From Kalmanozyma brasiliensis GHG001 (Eukaryota; Basidiomycota; Ustilaginomycetes; Ustilaginales): a DNA stretch of 64,000 nt. The notes under the pieces are model-generated. The model was not told where the DNA came from. It ran no database searches and was given only the letters and a program-made list of their open reading frames with translations. The position numbers and the translations under genes were made by a program. This document shows positions 53,116 to 62,680 of the stretch, one piece after another; the first letter of the stretch is position 1, and every line of letters starts with the position of its first letter. Location of the stretch: assembly GCF_000497045.1 (NCBI RefSeq), contig NW_015961991.1:583741-647740 (forward strand). Direction: 5' to 3'.

Positions 53116-54684
53116 ATGAACGCGGCATTCTCCAGCGTCAGGTTACGCGCCCTCGACACCATCTCGCAGTTCTCTTCCTCCAAAGCATCACGGTCCACCT
53201 TGCCCACATCGTCATCATCATGGCTCTCCTCGTCCTCACATAAGTCGAAGCGCAGCATGGATCGACCTCGCCTATTCACATCAAGTCGCTCCGGTTTAGA
53301 CACAGCCACAGGATCGTCACATACCAGATCAATATCCGAGACAGCCTCCAAGTCCACCGCTCTCTTCGTGCTCGGCTGCTTGGCGTGGTACACATCCTCC
53401 TCGTTGTCGTCCAATACCTCCAAGGCGCTGCTCTCTAAAGGGCGCGTACCTAAGGTCGATGGTCAAGACTGGGGCGTGCCGCCGGCAGCTCGGCCACCAG
53501 CCTTTCCCTATCCGGTAACGCTGACGCTCATCCACTTCATCTTCGTCAACGTCTGCTGTGCCATCTGCGCCTCGCGCCGCATCCTCGGCAACCGCGCCCT
53601 CACACGCCTCGTCAAGCCCTCCTTTCATCGCGTTGCCGAAGTCGGCCAGCTGGCCTTCTTCAATGTCATGGGGCAGGCACTCTCCTCGCTCGCCATCTCG
53701 CGCGTTCCCGTCGCAACAGTGCACACTATCAAGGCGCTCAGCCCGCTCTTCACCGTGCTCAGCTACACCTACCTCTTCAACGTCACCTACTCGAGTAAGA
53801 CGTACATGTCGCTCCTTCCACTCACCTCGGGCGTCATGATGGCGTGCACAGGGTTCGCATTCAACGCAGACGACATCGTCGGGTTTGGCGCCGCCCTTGG
53901 ATCCACATTCGTCTTCGTAGCGCAGAACATCTACTCCAAAAAGCTGCTGAGAAAGGGCGAGAAGGACGGCATCCCCGGCACGGACAGCGAGAAGATGGAC
54001 AAGATCAACATCCTCTTCTACTCGTCCGCCTGCTCTATCGTGCTCATGATCCCCATGGCGTTGTACTACGACGGGACTGCCATCTTCTCCAACCCTAGCT
54101 GGAAGGCAAATGCTGCCTGGCCGCACGATCGGGGCATGCTCGTCCTCTACCTGCTACTGTGCAATGGGCTGGTCCACTTTGCGCAGAACATCCTCGCATT
54201 CAACGTCCTATCCATGGTCTCACCCGTGACCTACTCCATCGCATCTCTGCTCAAGCGGGTGTTCGTCATCGTTCTGGCCATCATCTGGTTTGGCCAGGCC
54301 GTCTCGCTGCTCCAATGGTTCGGCATCGCGCTGACCTTCTATGGATTGTGGATGTACAACGATAGCAAGACCAAGGATGATGTGCAGAAGGGAGAGAGGA
54401 AGGTCGAGCGCAAGCAGGTCGCCTCGCAAGGGTTGTTGCCGCTCAGCACTGTGTCGATCACGAGTTCGGCAAATGACTTTGGGCAGGGGCTGCACAGTAG
54501 GCCGCATCCCAGCGCACCTCCGGCAGGAGGGGGCTACCAGCACACAGCAGGCAGGTCAAGACCGGCGTATGTAGCGCCATCCGTGGGCGGCTGGAATGAT
54601 GTTCCTGACAACATGATGAAGAGCTACATCAAGGACCCCACCAAGAGCCTGCCTAGCCCGCCGGACAGCGACAAGGAGGTGTAG
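53116..54684 (+). CDS. SLY41: SLY41/SLC35E-like triose-phosphate-type transporter
   Basis: The protein has 522 residues from ATG 53116 (context CCGACCATGAAC); 96 further upstream codons are open but begin with GTG. After a Ser-rich tail, ten membrane helices of the TPT domain run from about 85 to 420. They include FALFVLGCLAWYTSSSL-like start, FNVMGQALSSLAISRVPVA, VHTIKALSPLFTVL with the conserved Lys, SPVTYSIASLLKRVFVIVLA and FGIALTFYGLWMYN. A disordered tail with GG and proline runs ends it. Such proteins exchange phosphorylated or nucleotide-linked solutes across ER/Golgi membranes. Yeast Sly41 is an ER-Golgi protein that suppresses loss of Ypt1 when overproduced. The substrate here is unknown. 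Convergent with the surface-protein gene. Confidence 0.88.
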   Translation: MNAAFSSVRLRALDTISQFSSSKASRSTLPTSSSSWLSSSSHKSKRSMDRPRLFTSSRSGLDTATGSSHTRSISETASKSTALFVLGCLAWYTSSSLSSNTSKALLSKGRVPKVDGQDWGVPPAARPPAFPYPVTLTLIHFIFVNVCCAICASRRILGNRALTRLVKPSFHRVAEVGQLAFFNVMGQALSSLAISRVPVATVHTIKALSPLFTVLSYTYLFNVTYSSKTYMSLLPLTSGVMMACTGFAFNADDIVGFGAALGSTFVFVAQNIYSKKLLRKGEKDGIPGTDSEKMDKINILFYSSACSIVLMIPMALYYDGTAIFSNPSWKANAAWPHDRGMLVLYLLLCNGLVHFAQNILAFNVLSMVSPVTYSIASLLKRVFVIVLAIIWFGQAVSLLQWFGIALTFYGLWMYNDSKTKDDVQKGERKVERKQVASQGLLPLSTVSITSSANDFGQGLHSRPHPSAPPAGGGYQHTAGRSRPAYVAPSVGGWNDVPDNMMKSYIKDPTKSLPSPPDSDKEV

Positions 54685-55134
54685 CTGCGCATTATAGAAT
54701 CGAAGGGACAATTGTGTAACAGTAATAGAATCATAGACGGTCAGCTGTCGTGGATGCTGTGTGTGTAATTTAGCTTTGTCTATGAGAAGCGGCTCAGCGT
54801 GCGTGTGAAGGCGATGCTAGAACACCGAAGGGTTGGCAAGTGGGCAGACGACGTGAAATGAAGTCGGTACGGAAGCTCTCTGACGTGAAAAAGTGGAACA
54901 CGCAAAGCAAGCATCTGTTCTGATTGTTAATAGTGAGTGTATTAAGCAGCAACGTATAAGCATATACAGAAAGAAGGAGCATCGCGGGATGCTAAACGAG
55001 TGTGTGTGGCCGCAGGGTCGCGGCGTTCCGTTGGGAGGGAAAGGGCGATCCGGGCGAAGGGGTATCTAGAAAGTGTGCGTCGGCGACACCTCGCGGTTGA
55101 CAGACGGTACTGGTCCGCGGTGCAATGCATCCGA
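54685..55134. other. Intergenic between convergent genes
   Basis: A 450-base gap of two 3' ends; nothing recognised. Confidence 0.5.
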
Positions 55135-55761
55135 TTAGACAACAACGAGGGCGCCAAACACAGTCGTTAGAACCATCGCCCCGAGCGCAGCAACCACCGC
55201 CTTTTCACCACCAACCATCCTTGGGGCAGCGTTGCTCTCCGAGTTGCTCAGCGCCAAGCTGGGCAGTCCGTTGCTACCGGTCTGGACGCTGCTGCCTCCG
55301 CTCGCGCCCTGGGTGTTTGCAACGGTGCTGGTAGGTGCCGTGGCAGTGACGACGATGGTACCGCCAAAGTTGGCGCTGCTTCCGCCTCCACTGCCGCCAC
55401 TTCCACTGCCACTTCCTCCCGAGCCGGAACCGGAGCCCGAGCCGCCAGTCGCACGCGCAGTGTTGACACTCCCCACCGCGAACGTAGACGTCTGCTGCAC
55501 CGTCTCGAATTCGTACGAGGTAGATGTGGCGAGCGGGGAGACGTTGAATGTGCCCGCCGAGTTGGTGGTGCCGCCCTGGTTGGTGAGCGCCGGGTTGAAC
55601 TGCGTGGTGCTAACCGTGATTGTGGAGCCGTCACGCTGGTAGAGGGGAAGACCCGTGGGGAGGGCGGTAAGCGAGCCGTCTGGTCCCAATTGAGCGGATG
55701 TTGGTTGGAGAGCTGCAAGGAGAAGCGTAAGCGCCAAAACGGCGGCCTTGTTTGACACCAT
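55135..55761 (-). CDS. Small Ser/Thr/Gly-rich protein with GPI-anchor-type ends
   Basis: This 208-residue protein starts at ATG 55761 (MVSNKAAVLALTLLLAALQP), a strong signal peptide cleaved near TSAQ. The middle is rich in Ser, Thr and Gly and has no cysteine; a Gly-Ser run (GSGSGSGGSGSGSGGSGGG) forms a flexible stalk near 106-125. The C-terminus has a hydrophobic stretch (AVVAALGAMVLTTVFGALVV) after small residues (NSESNAAPR), as expected for GPI attachment. It is probably a cell-surface protein, with much O-glycosylation. I do not recognise a family or enzyme domain. It could be a wall protein or a small host-facing protein; the sequence does not decide. Intronless. Confidence 0.75.
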   Translation of the reverse strand: MVSNKAAVLALTLLLAALQPTSAQLGPDGSLTALPTGLPLYQRDGSTITVSTTQFNPALTNQGGTTNSAGTFNVSPLATSTSYEFETVQQTSTFAVGSVNTARATGGSGSGSGSGGSGSGSGGSGGGSSANFGGTIVVTATAPTSTVANTQGASGGSSVQTGSNGLPSLALSNSESNAAPRMVGGEKAVVAALGAMVLTTVFGALVVV

Positions 55762-56522
55762 ATTGAGATCCACCTTTTGCGTTGCGCCGATACGAAGTGA
55801 TGCGGAGGATGACTGGCTCCGACGTTGACGGAGGGTTGCGATGATGATGGTGATGGAGACGGCGACGACGACCAACGGACAAACCCTGCCCCTCGCCTGA
55901 CCTCGAACTTGGACCTTGAGCTTGACTCGTCAACCTGCACCGTCTCCCTCTGCACGCCTTTGTTTGCGTTGAGCCAAAGCATCCAAAATATAAAATTAAA
56001 TCCCCGCGGCAACCAACGCCAGACTGCTCAGATGCCCCTTCTCTTCATGTCGATCTTTTCTGACTTTCTATTTTCGAAAAATGATGCGAATGCGGGGCAA
56101 ATCGTCGTTCTGCTTTTGAGACAACCACGGCGCTGTGCTCAGCCAAGGGGGTGTGAAACGAGTGCAGCGACCGTCCCGATACCAGCCCGATCTCAGTCTT
56201 CACTTCGGCCACCATTGCGGTCCCCCTTCATATGCTCGACAGGGCGCACAGCTCGGATCTCCTTCTTCGAACGTGAGAGTAGAGGGCACAAACGCGCACT
56301 TCATACAGGTATGAGAACACAAATTTTTGCTTGAATTGACGTTTCTGAAGAAAAGAGGAAGAGGTATCAAAAAGGAGTGAGGAGGAAAGGGTGGATCCCG
56401 CGACAGCAGAAGGGAGCGTCTTTCTTTTTCCATATCCCGGGGGAAGGGATGTATCAAGAAGAAGGGAGTGTTGTGCTGTATGAGGACGATCTATCGGTGG
56501 AGAAGATCATGGCCTCGCACGT
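55762..56522. other. Intergenic between two minus-strand genes
   Basis: A 761-base gap: promoter of the surface-protein gene plus terminator of the MBOAT gene. No gene recognised. Confidence 0.5.
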
Positions 56523-58028
56523 TTACTGACCGAACAGGTAGACAAAGCTGCCGCGAGGTCGGTCACGAACAGGCATGAGCTCGTACTTGAGCGCCTCGAG
56601 CTGCACAAAGAAGCCCGATCGGATGAAGGGCGAGCAGAAGAGAGGGATGACAGCCAGGAAGAAGGCGTGCAGCATGAGCACAGAGAGCCAAGTGGGGATC
56701 TTGGCGTTGGCCTCCGGGTAGGTTCGCTTGAACCACGTGGCCGTCACCGTAGCGACACCGTTGAGCAGGAAGAACACAAAGTTTTCACCATTGGCGAAAC
56801 CAAGCGTCCAGTAGGTGATGTGTTCGTGGAAGATACCGCTCATGGCGAACGTGACGATAGCCGCGCAGGCCTTGGGCAGGAAGGACGACTTCTTGGCGGG
56901 CTGACCGGCGGGGCTGCGACCGTTGCCGTTGGACTTGACGGCCTCCTTGGCACCGCCCTTGCGCTTTCGCAGGTCAGAGTCTCCATTGACCGAAGAAAGA
57001 GGCTTGAGACCCGAAGCGTTGCGCTTCTTGCCACCGTTGGAGCTCGCCTGCTCGTCCTCGCCCGAAGTGTGGCCGGCATCGGTCTCAGAAAGACCGTCCA
57101 TGTGGGCTCGTCGAGCGACGGCAGCCTGAGCAGCGGCCTTCTTCTTGCGGAGCGTCGTCTTGCTCTTCCCACCGCCAAAGACGACACGGTGAAGCACAGT
57201 GGCGATAGCACGGTTCCAGTGGCTCCAGAAGAGGCGAATGTTGGTGGTGCCCAAAGGGTTCTCGAACATGTCGGCCATCTCGACGTTGATGACGATACCA
57301 AACATCTTGAGCAAACCGTCACCGAAGAGAGCCAGAGCCATGAGAATGCAGACACCGAGAGCATCGCAGTAGCAGTGGTAGGCGAGCTGGCTCATGTTGC
57401 GAGTGAGCTCGAAGGGAGGGATAAAGTAAAGAGCGCCGAACATGGCGAAGGCCTCGATGGCGACCTTGGGCATGCCCTTGAGGTTTTCGATCCTAGCGTT
57501 CCTCTCGAAGCCTTCCTCGGCGGTGCGATCGTTGATCTCGTCGAGCTCCTTGGGGAAAGTCCAGAGTTGAGCAAAGAAGCGCGCAAACGACCAACCCTCT
57601 ACTTCGTCGACGGAGCGAATGTGGAAGACATCCCAGACGAGCAGGCAAGAGCGGAAGCCGAGCGCAGGACGCCAGAAATCGAGGAGCATGACACCCGATC
57701 GGCCGGTAAGCATGGGCCAGGCGAGGAGCGTCGAGATCAAGCTGAAGATGGAGAACCATTTGCCAACTTGCGACTTTTTGGCGATGCCGTGGTACAGGCC
57801 GTAAGCGACGACGGCGGAACCGACGATGAAGCCGAGGATACGGAATGAGACGATGAGCGCGGTCCAGAGCGGGTAGCGAGGGATGTCATACTCGACCACC
57901 TTGAAGCCAAAGTGTCGGAACGTGTCGAGCACTGGGTCGGATGGCAACAGCTTGAATCCAAGCTTCGAGTGGGTTTGCTTACCGGCGAGGCCGGCAATGA
58001 ATTCAGACGCCTTTTCTTGAACCGTCAT
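56523..58028 (-). CDS. MBOAT/wax-synthase-like membrane O-acyltransferase
   Basis: The 501-residue protein has about seven or eight membrane segments. Conserved blocks are RPALGFRSCLLVWDVFHIRS near 120, TTNIRLFWSHWNRAIATVLH near 255 and the likely catalytic histidine in TFAMSGIFHEHITYWTLG near 395. These are the wax-synthase-like (MBOAT_2) pattern found in fungal acyl/acetyltransferases. It should move an acyl group from acyl-CoA to a hydroxyl acceptor in the ER. The acceptor is unknown; sterol, glycolipid or secondary metabolite acetylation are all possible. A charged insert of about 100 residues (290-385, rich in Lys, Ser, Gly and Asn) separates the two conserved halves. Start ATG 58028 is the first in the frame. 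Intronless. Confidence 0.82.
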   Translation of the reverse strand: MTVQEKASEFIAGLAGKQTHSKLGFKLLPSDPVLDTFRHFGFKVVEYDIPRYPLWTALIVSFRILGFIVGSAVVAYGLYHGIAKKSQVGKWFSIFSLISTLLAWPMLTGRSGVMLLDFWRPALGFRSCLLVWDVFHIRSVDEVEGWSFARFFAQLWTFPKELDEINDRTAEEGFERNARIENLKGMPKVAIEAFAMFGALYFIPPFELTRNMSQLAYHCYCDALGVCILMALALFGDGLLKMFGIVINVEMADMFENPLGTTNIRLFWSHWNRAIATVLHRVVFGGGKSKTTLRKKKAAAQAAVARRAHMDGLSETDAGHTSGEDEQASSNGGKKRNASGLKPLSSVNGDSDLRKRKGGAKEAVKSNGNGRSPAGQPAKKSSFLPKACAAIVTFAMSGIFHEHITYWTLGFANGENFVFFLLNGVATVTATWFKRTYPEANAKIPTWLSVLMLHAFFLAVIPLFCSPFIRSGFFVQLEALKYELMPVRDRPRGSFVYLFGQ

Positions 58029-59720
58029 GGTGATTGACTTGAGGCGTTGGTGATGATGGTACGGGAAGAAGATGCTGTTCCCACGATGCAGAGTCAGCGT
58101 TATAAGCAGAGACGGAACGGACCGAAGCTGGGGGTCTCAAGCGGAGGCGGGGCAAGCTCGACAGACGCAGTCAAACGCAGACAGACAGGCGCCAGGCGGC
58201 TCCTCCGGCGAGAGCAGCGGCTGCACTCCACAAACTCACAATTCTAAACTTCGATGAAGTCACTCTTGTCGCTCTCGGGCCTCTTTTCGAAAAAAGTCAC
58301 TCGTCAAGCAAAGCGTGAAAGCAGGCTAAATTCGTGGTCCGCTCTCTCAGTGCCCGCGGCTGTCCACCTACTGTAGGCAGCTGATGATGCTGCTGCAGCT
58401 GCTGCGCCTCGCGCATCACTGATTCGACTCGCCTGCAGCTTGGTCCAACGCCAGCTCTGTTCTTCCGACAGCTCGGAAGGTCTCCGGTGTGAATGTTTCA
58501 AGGTCGATGACTGGGGCGATGCCACGACAGTCAGGCCTCTGTCGTCTGAGCCTCCGCGTCGTGACGACCAAAGGCAGCTCGTGTCCAGCTTCTTAAGCTG
58601 ATGGTTCAGCGGCGTTCAATGCCTCGTTCAGAGCGCAGTGGAATGGACCATCATCGACAAAGGCATACAATCAGAGACCCTCATGAGTTTCCCCATTCAT
58701 CATCATCTCGCACCGCTCTTGTTCAATTGCAAAACCCCGCTCATAGACAAACGACCCCTTCTGCCTCGGAAACTCTAAATTAACCCAACCTCCGCTGACA
58801 TCAGAGCCGCACTAACCGAACATGACGCTTCCCCTCGTGACGACGTTCCTCTTCCTCAGACCAGCCCCCAGCTCGTCATTCGCCCTGTTCCTGCAGCACA
58901 AGCGCCATGCTGCCATCTTCTTTCTTTAGCCAGTCGGACGCACGGACTGACGGACCAACTGAAAGTAGACCAGAGACCCAGCGGTCCACAAACGCAATGA
59001 GCCACGAGTTGAGGTCTCTCAACATCGTCTGGGGTTTGACGCGAAACTTGTCACATCGGGTACAGACGGGCAGCGACAGTATGGGCAGCCTCCGAAGAGG
59101 GCATGCCCTTTGTTCGGGTGAACATCAGGCTGATGACCGACAGCGACCCAACTCTTGGGTCCCGCCCATGTGCGGTGGCATCTCACAAATGAGCACCATG
59201 ACCGGCCAGTAGCATTGCCGTGCTGGTCGTTTTCAGCTCATTTGCATGTGCGTAACATGCAAAGATCGGAACCGACTCTCCAGGAAACGAACCTGCACGC
59301 CGACATGTTCGGTACGGCTGATCTCTTTGGAACGAGGCGTATGTGGGGGAGCCGCTCTGATCGAGGTGGTCACCACCCTGGCCGAGGCGTCGGCAGTCGT
59401 TTTCGAGGCTTGCAGCCGGGTTCCTGTGCGTCCCTCAAAGCCCGGCAGACAGCTTGTCACACGCAGCTGCTGTCTTCCGCGTGGCTGCTAGCGGAGAAAC
59501 ATCGACGACTGATCGGATCATACAAGATGTCGAGGCCCCGATCTGGACCAAACCCCGCAAATATCCATCTGAAGGCCGTTTTGATTGCCGAACAAAGGTC
59601 AATCCTTCTGACTCGGTAGGCCCTCGCGTCTTGCACCACCTCGTCACCGGGTTCGTACTGCCCACATCACCTTCATATCGCGACAGAACAGGCCGAGCCG
59701 TGACTTCAGCGTAGCCAGCA
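58029..59720. other. Divergent promoter of MBOAT and ABC genes
   Basis: A 1.7-kb gap. Several short frames, no domains. A CTG/CAG-rich stretch (near 58388-58410) occurs. No tRNA seen. Confidence 0.55.
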
Positions 59721-61718
59721 ATGCGCTCTTCAATACCTCGTTCATGGCGCATAGGGGGCCGCTCATCCAGTCATCCAGACATCCGCGAGTTAAGCACCTT
59801 CGTGTCTGCATGCAGAGCGGCGTCCCAGAGCGCTACTCGTCCGTTCTCAACAAGCGCACCTGCACCACGACCATGGCCACCACTGCTCAAGCTCGACAAC
59901 GCGCTTCTCAAGAGCCTGATTGCACCGCCCTCCGACTCGACTGCAAGCTCTCCGCCAACGTTGCAATGGACCGTCAACGACGCTGGCGCCGACGAGTGTT
60001 GGGCCATCATCGCTCCTGCCTCGGAGCAAGGCGGCGCCGTTCGTCGCGAGCTCATTGACGTCCTCTCGGGTCGATACCGTCCCCGTCAGTCTCCCTCCGA
60101 CCTGCAGCATCCACCGGTCCATCCCTTCTTGCTCGATCCATCCCAACCTGACGCACGTCCTCGCTCCTCCAGCAAAGCCATCAAACACGTCTCCTTTGCG
60201 ACCAAAATGGGCTCCGCCTCTGCCTCGGGCGAGTTCTCCAATTACTCTGCGCGCTACGGCGCCATACGCGAAGAAGACAGAGTGACGTTGTACGAGCGAC
60301 TGATGGACCTGCTCGACTGCCCCGTTGGTCTTGTAGCCGCGAACAAGTTTGTGCCGGATCCACTCGCCTCTTCCGACGCTGCCGACCAGGTGGTTGGGCG
60401 GTTCAAGTACAGGTCTGAGGCTGAACGACGAGCCGCTTTGGAGAGGGCACAGCAAGCGGATAACGTCATCAAGAAGATGGCACCTCTTCTGCTCATCACG
60501 AACGAGCTGTTACACAGACCCGTTATCGCGCTCTCCAACGGACAGACGCGACGAGCCAGGATCTTGAGCAGTCTCATCACGGGTGCAGAGCTCGTTGTGC
60601 TCGAAGAGCCTTTCTCAGGGATCGATGTCGGCACACGGCAGCGCCTCAGTGATCTGTTCGCGCAGCTTCACGCTGGAAGGAGACCAAGATTGGTGCTCGT
60701 CCTACGAGAACAAGATGCCATTCCAGATCTTGTCACTCACATCCTCAAGGTTGACGATCAAGGGCGCATCATCTCGATCGGCCCTCGTAAGTCCGTCAGC
60801 GCCCCAACATCAACATCCTCACAGACCGAAGCAAAGCGAGGCGGGCACGATGTCGTCCTCTCCAATGCGCAAGGCGGCATCGGCCTCGGCGACACCTCCT
60901 CGCCCGCGCTCATCTCCCTCAAGTCAGTCTCGATCCAGTACGGCGACAAACTCGTCCTTGACTCGATCGACCTCTCTCTCCATCCCGGCCTCCGTCTCGT
61001 GCTTGCAGGCGACAATGGCTCTGGCAAAACTACCCTCCTCGCTCTGCTGCTCGGCGACCATCCGAAATCGTTTTCCTTCCCCGCCTCCTCGCTCTCTCTG
61101 TTCTCCCACGCTCGAGACCACCCCTCCAACGCGCGGACGCTGATCAATCGTCGCCTAGGGCATCTGTCACCGGAGCTGTTCAACGCGTTCCCGCGCAAGC
61201 CCCTCGCCGCAGGCGGGCTGACGGTGGGTGAAGTCGTCGCGTCCGGGTTCGAGAATGTTTTCGCGAGGAGAAAGTATAGCGAGCATCAGAAGCAGCGCGT
61301 GTGGTCGCTCCTTTCGTTGTTCAGCGATCTCATCAAGTCGCCGCAGGGAAGCTCATTCACGAGCACGCAGGGCCAGGCGGAGGATGTGAAGACGGTCTCA
61401 GACAGGGCATTTGCGGGGTTGAGCCATGGAAGCCAAGCGATTGTGCTCTTCCTGCGGGCCGTGGTGAGTAATCCGCAGGTGCTGGTTCTCGACGAACCGT
61501 TTCAAGGCATGGACAGGCGGCAGGTGGAGCGCACAAGGGCCTTCATTGACTGTCCCGCAGATTTCGTCGTAGGTGCGACCGCCACAGAACAACAGCAAGA
61601 CCAAGAGGAGAGGAAACGAATGGCGATAGTGTTGGTGAGCCACTACGAGTCAGAATGGCCGACCACCTTCGGCTCGTTGCTGCGTTTGAGCGATGGCAAG
61701 GTGGTCGAGAGGATCTAG
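59721..61718 (+). CDS. Two-domain ABC ATPase without membrane part, first P-loop lost
   Basis: The 665-residue protein begins with a likely mitochondrial presequence (IPRSWRIGGRSSSHP, then RPFSTSAP near 40). Two nucleotide-binding halves follow, with no membrane helices. Half 1 keeps a signature-like LSNGQTRRARILSSLI and Walker B VVLEEPFSGID near 290, but its P-loop place (WAIIAPASEQGGAVRRELID near 94-113) lacks GxxGxGK[ST]. Half 2 has an intact Walker A GDNGSGKTTLL (K436), a divergent signature GLSHGSQAIV, and Walker B VLVLDEPFQGMD. The layout is like ModF and the fungal proteins of the yeast YDR061W type, of unknown role. The mitochondrial location is inferred. Its stop codon is shared on opposite strands with the aldolase gene. 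Confidence 0.88.
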   Translation: MRSSIPRSWRIGGRSSSHPDIRELSTFVSACRAASQSATRPFSTSAPAPRPWPPLLKLDNALLKSLIAPPSDSTASSPPTLQWTVNDAGADECWAIIAPASEQGGAVRRELIDVLSGRYRPRQSPSDLQHPPVHPFLLDPSQPDARPRSSSKAIKHVSFATKMGSASASGEFSNYSARYGAIREEDRVTLYERLMDLLDCPVGLVAANKFVPDPLASSDAADQVVGRFKYRSEAERRAALERAQQADNVIKKMAPLLLITNELLHRPVIALSNGQTRRARILSSLITGAELVVLEEPFSGIDVGTRQRLSDLFAQLHAGRRPRLVLVLREQDAIPDLVTHILKVDDQGRIISIGPRKSVSAPTSTSSQTEAKRGGHDVVLSNAQGGIGLGDTSSPALISLKSVSIQYGDKLVLDSIDLSLHPGLRLVLAGDNGSGKTTLLALLLGDHPKSFSFPASSLSLFSHARDHPSNARTLINRRLGHLSPELFNAFPRKPLAAGGLTVGEVVASGFENVFARRKYSEHQKQRVWSLLSLFSDLIKSPQGSSFTSTQGQAEDVKTVSDRAFAGLSHGSQAIVLFLRAVVSNPQVLVLDEPFQGMDRRQVERTRAFIDCPADFVVGATATEQQQDQEERKRMAIVLVSHYESEWPTTFGSLLRLSDGKVVERI

Positions 61719-62680
61719 GCTTTGCCCGCGCTACCAAATAGATCGAAGAATCGTTTGCACACCTTCTCGAACTCGACCATCCCTCCCTCGTACACTTCGG
61801 GCAGCGCGCCGCCGGAAAGGTGTTTCGCCCAGTACTCGACTTGAGGATCGCGCGCCCAGCTGTTGACGTTGATCTTGTATGCGCCGCGCTTGATGCAGTC
61901 GGTGAAGAGGCTGTCCGGGAGGTCGTCGGTGCCGTGGAGGACGAGATAGGCGTTCGAGGAGGTACCTGGGCCGACGGTGGACTGCAGCTTTTCGAGCAGA
62001 TCGAGGTGAAATGCGGGCGGGTTGATGTACCGCCCGTGGATGTTGCCGATGGACGGGGCAAGCATCTGGGCGCCTAGCTCAGTGAGGAATCGCTCCGCTG
62101 CAAGAACCATATCGAATAGAAGCAAGAATCAGTATAATGTCCGAGCCAGGCCGTAGTCGTGGGTCGTGTGGGACATACCTTTGTCGGGCTTGGTCAGCAT
62201 ACCCTCATCGATGACCCGCACGCCTGCCTCGCCTCCCGCCAGCCTGCCCAATTCCACCTCTACCGCTAGACCCAGCCGGTTCGCCCTTTCCACGTACGGC
62301 TTGGCCATGTTGATATTCTCCTCGTCCGTATCGAAGTGCGAGCAGTCGATCATGATGCTGTCCAGCGCTGTCCCTTGTTCCGCCCAATCGAGTGCGCGTG
62401 TGATATCCTCGTCGCTGGCGGCATGGTCGAGGTGCACCGCAATGGGGACCGAAGCAGCATGGCACGTGTCGAGGCAGAACTGGACGAACGGCTTGCCAAA
62501 CTGCGCCATCGTCACGGGGAAGAGCTGACACAGGGCTGGCGAGCGGGAAGCTTCTGCAGCCCGGACGAGCGCGATGACGGATTGCGCGTCGTAGCAGGAC
62601 TGTGCGTTGATAGCGTACCCACCCGCAGCCGCGGCGTGGAGAATGCGGAGCGTGCGGTTGTTCGTGTGATCGAAGGGCAT
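61715..62680 (-). CDS. Class II (zinc) ketose-bisphosphate aldolase-like, one intron
   Basis: Exon 1 is 62179-62680, the intron 62098-62178 (81 bp, phase 1, GTATGT...TTGCAG), exon 2 61715-62097. The product has 294 residues. Zinc ligands are H86 in AVHLDHAAS, H188 in NIHGRY and H223 in VLHGTDDLP; D85 and MIDCSHFD near 110 are also class II marks. It belongs to the fructose/tagatose-bisphosphate aldolase type and would cleave a ketose phosphate in the cytosol. Primary glycolytic fungal aldolase is longer (about 360 residues), so this is likely an accessory enzyme. An in-frame ATG at 62788 would add 36 residues of basic/proline-rich sequence; I favour 62680, as the preceding stretch looks like a pyrimidine-rich leader. 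The C-terminus, SAGKA, is not a peroxisomal signal. Confidence 0.88.
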
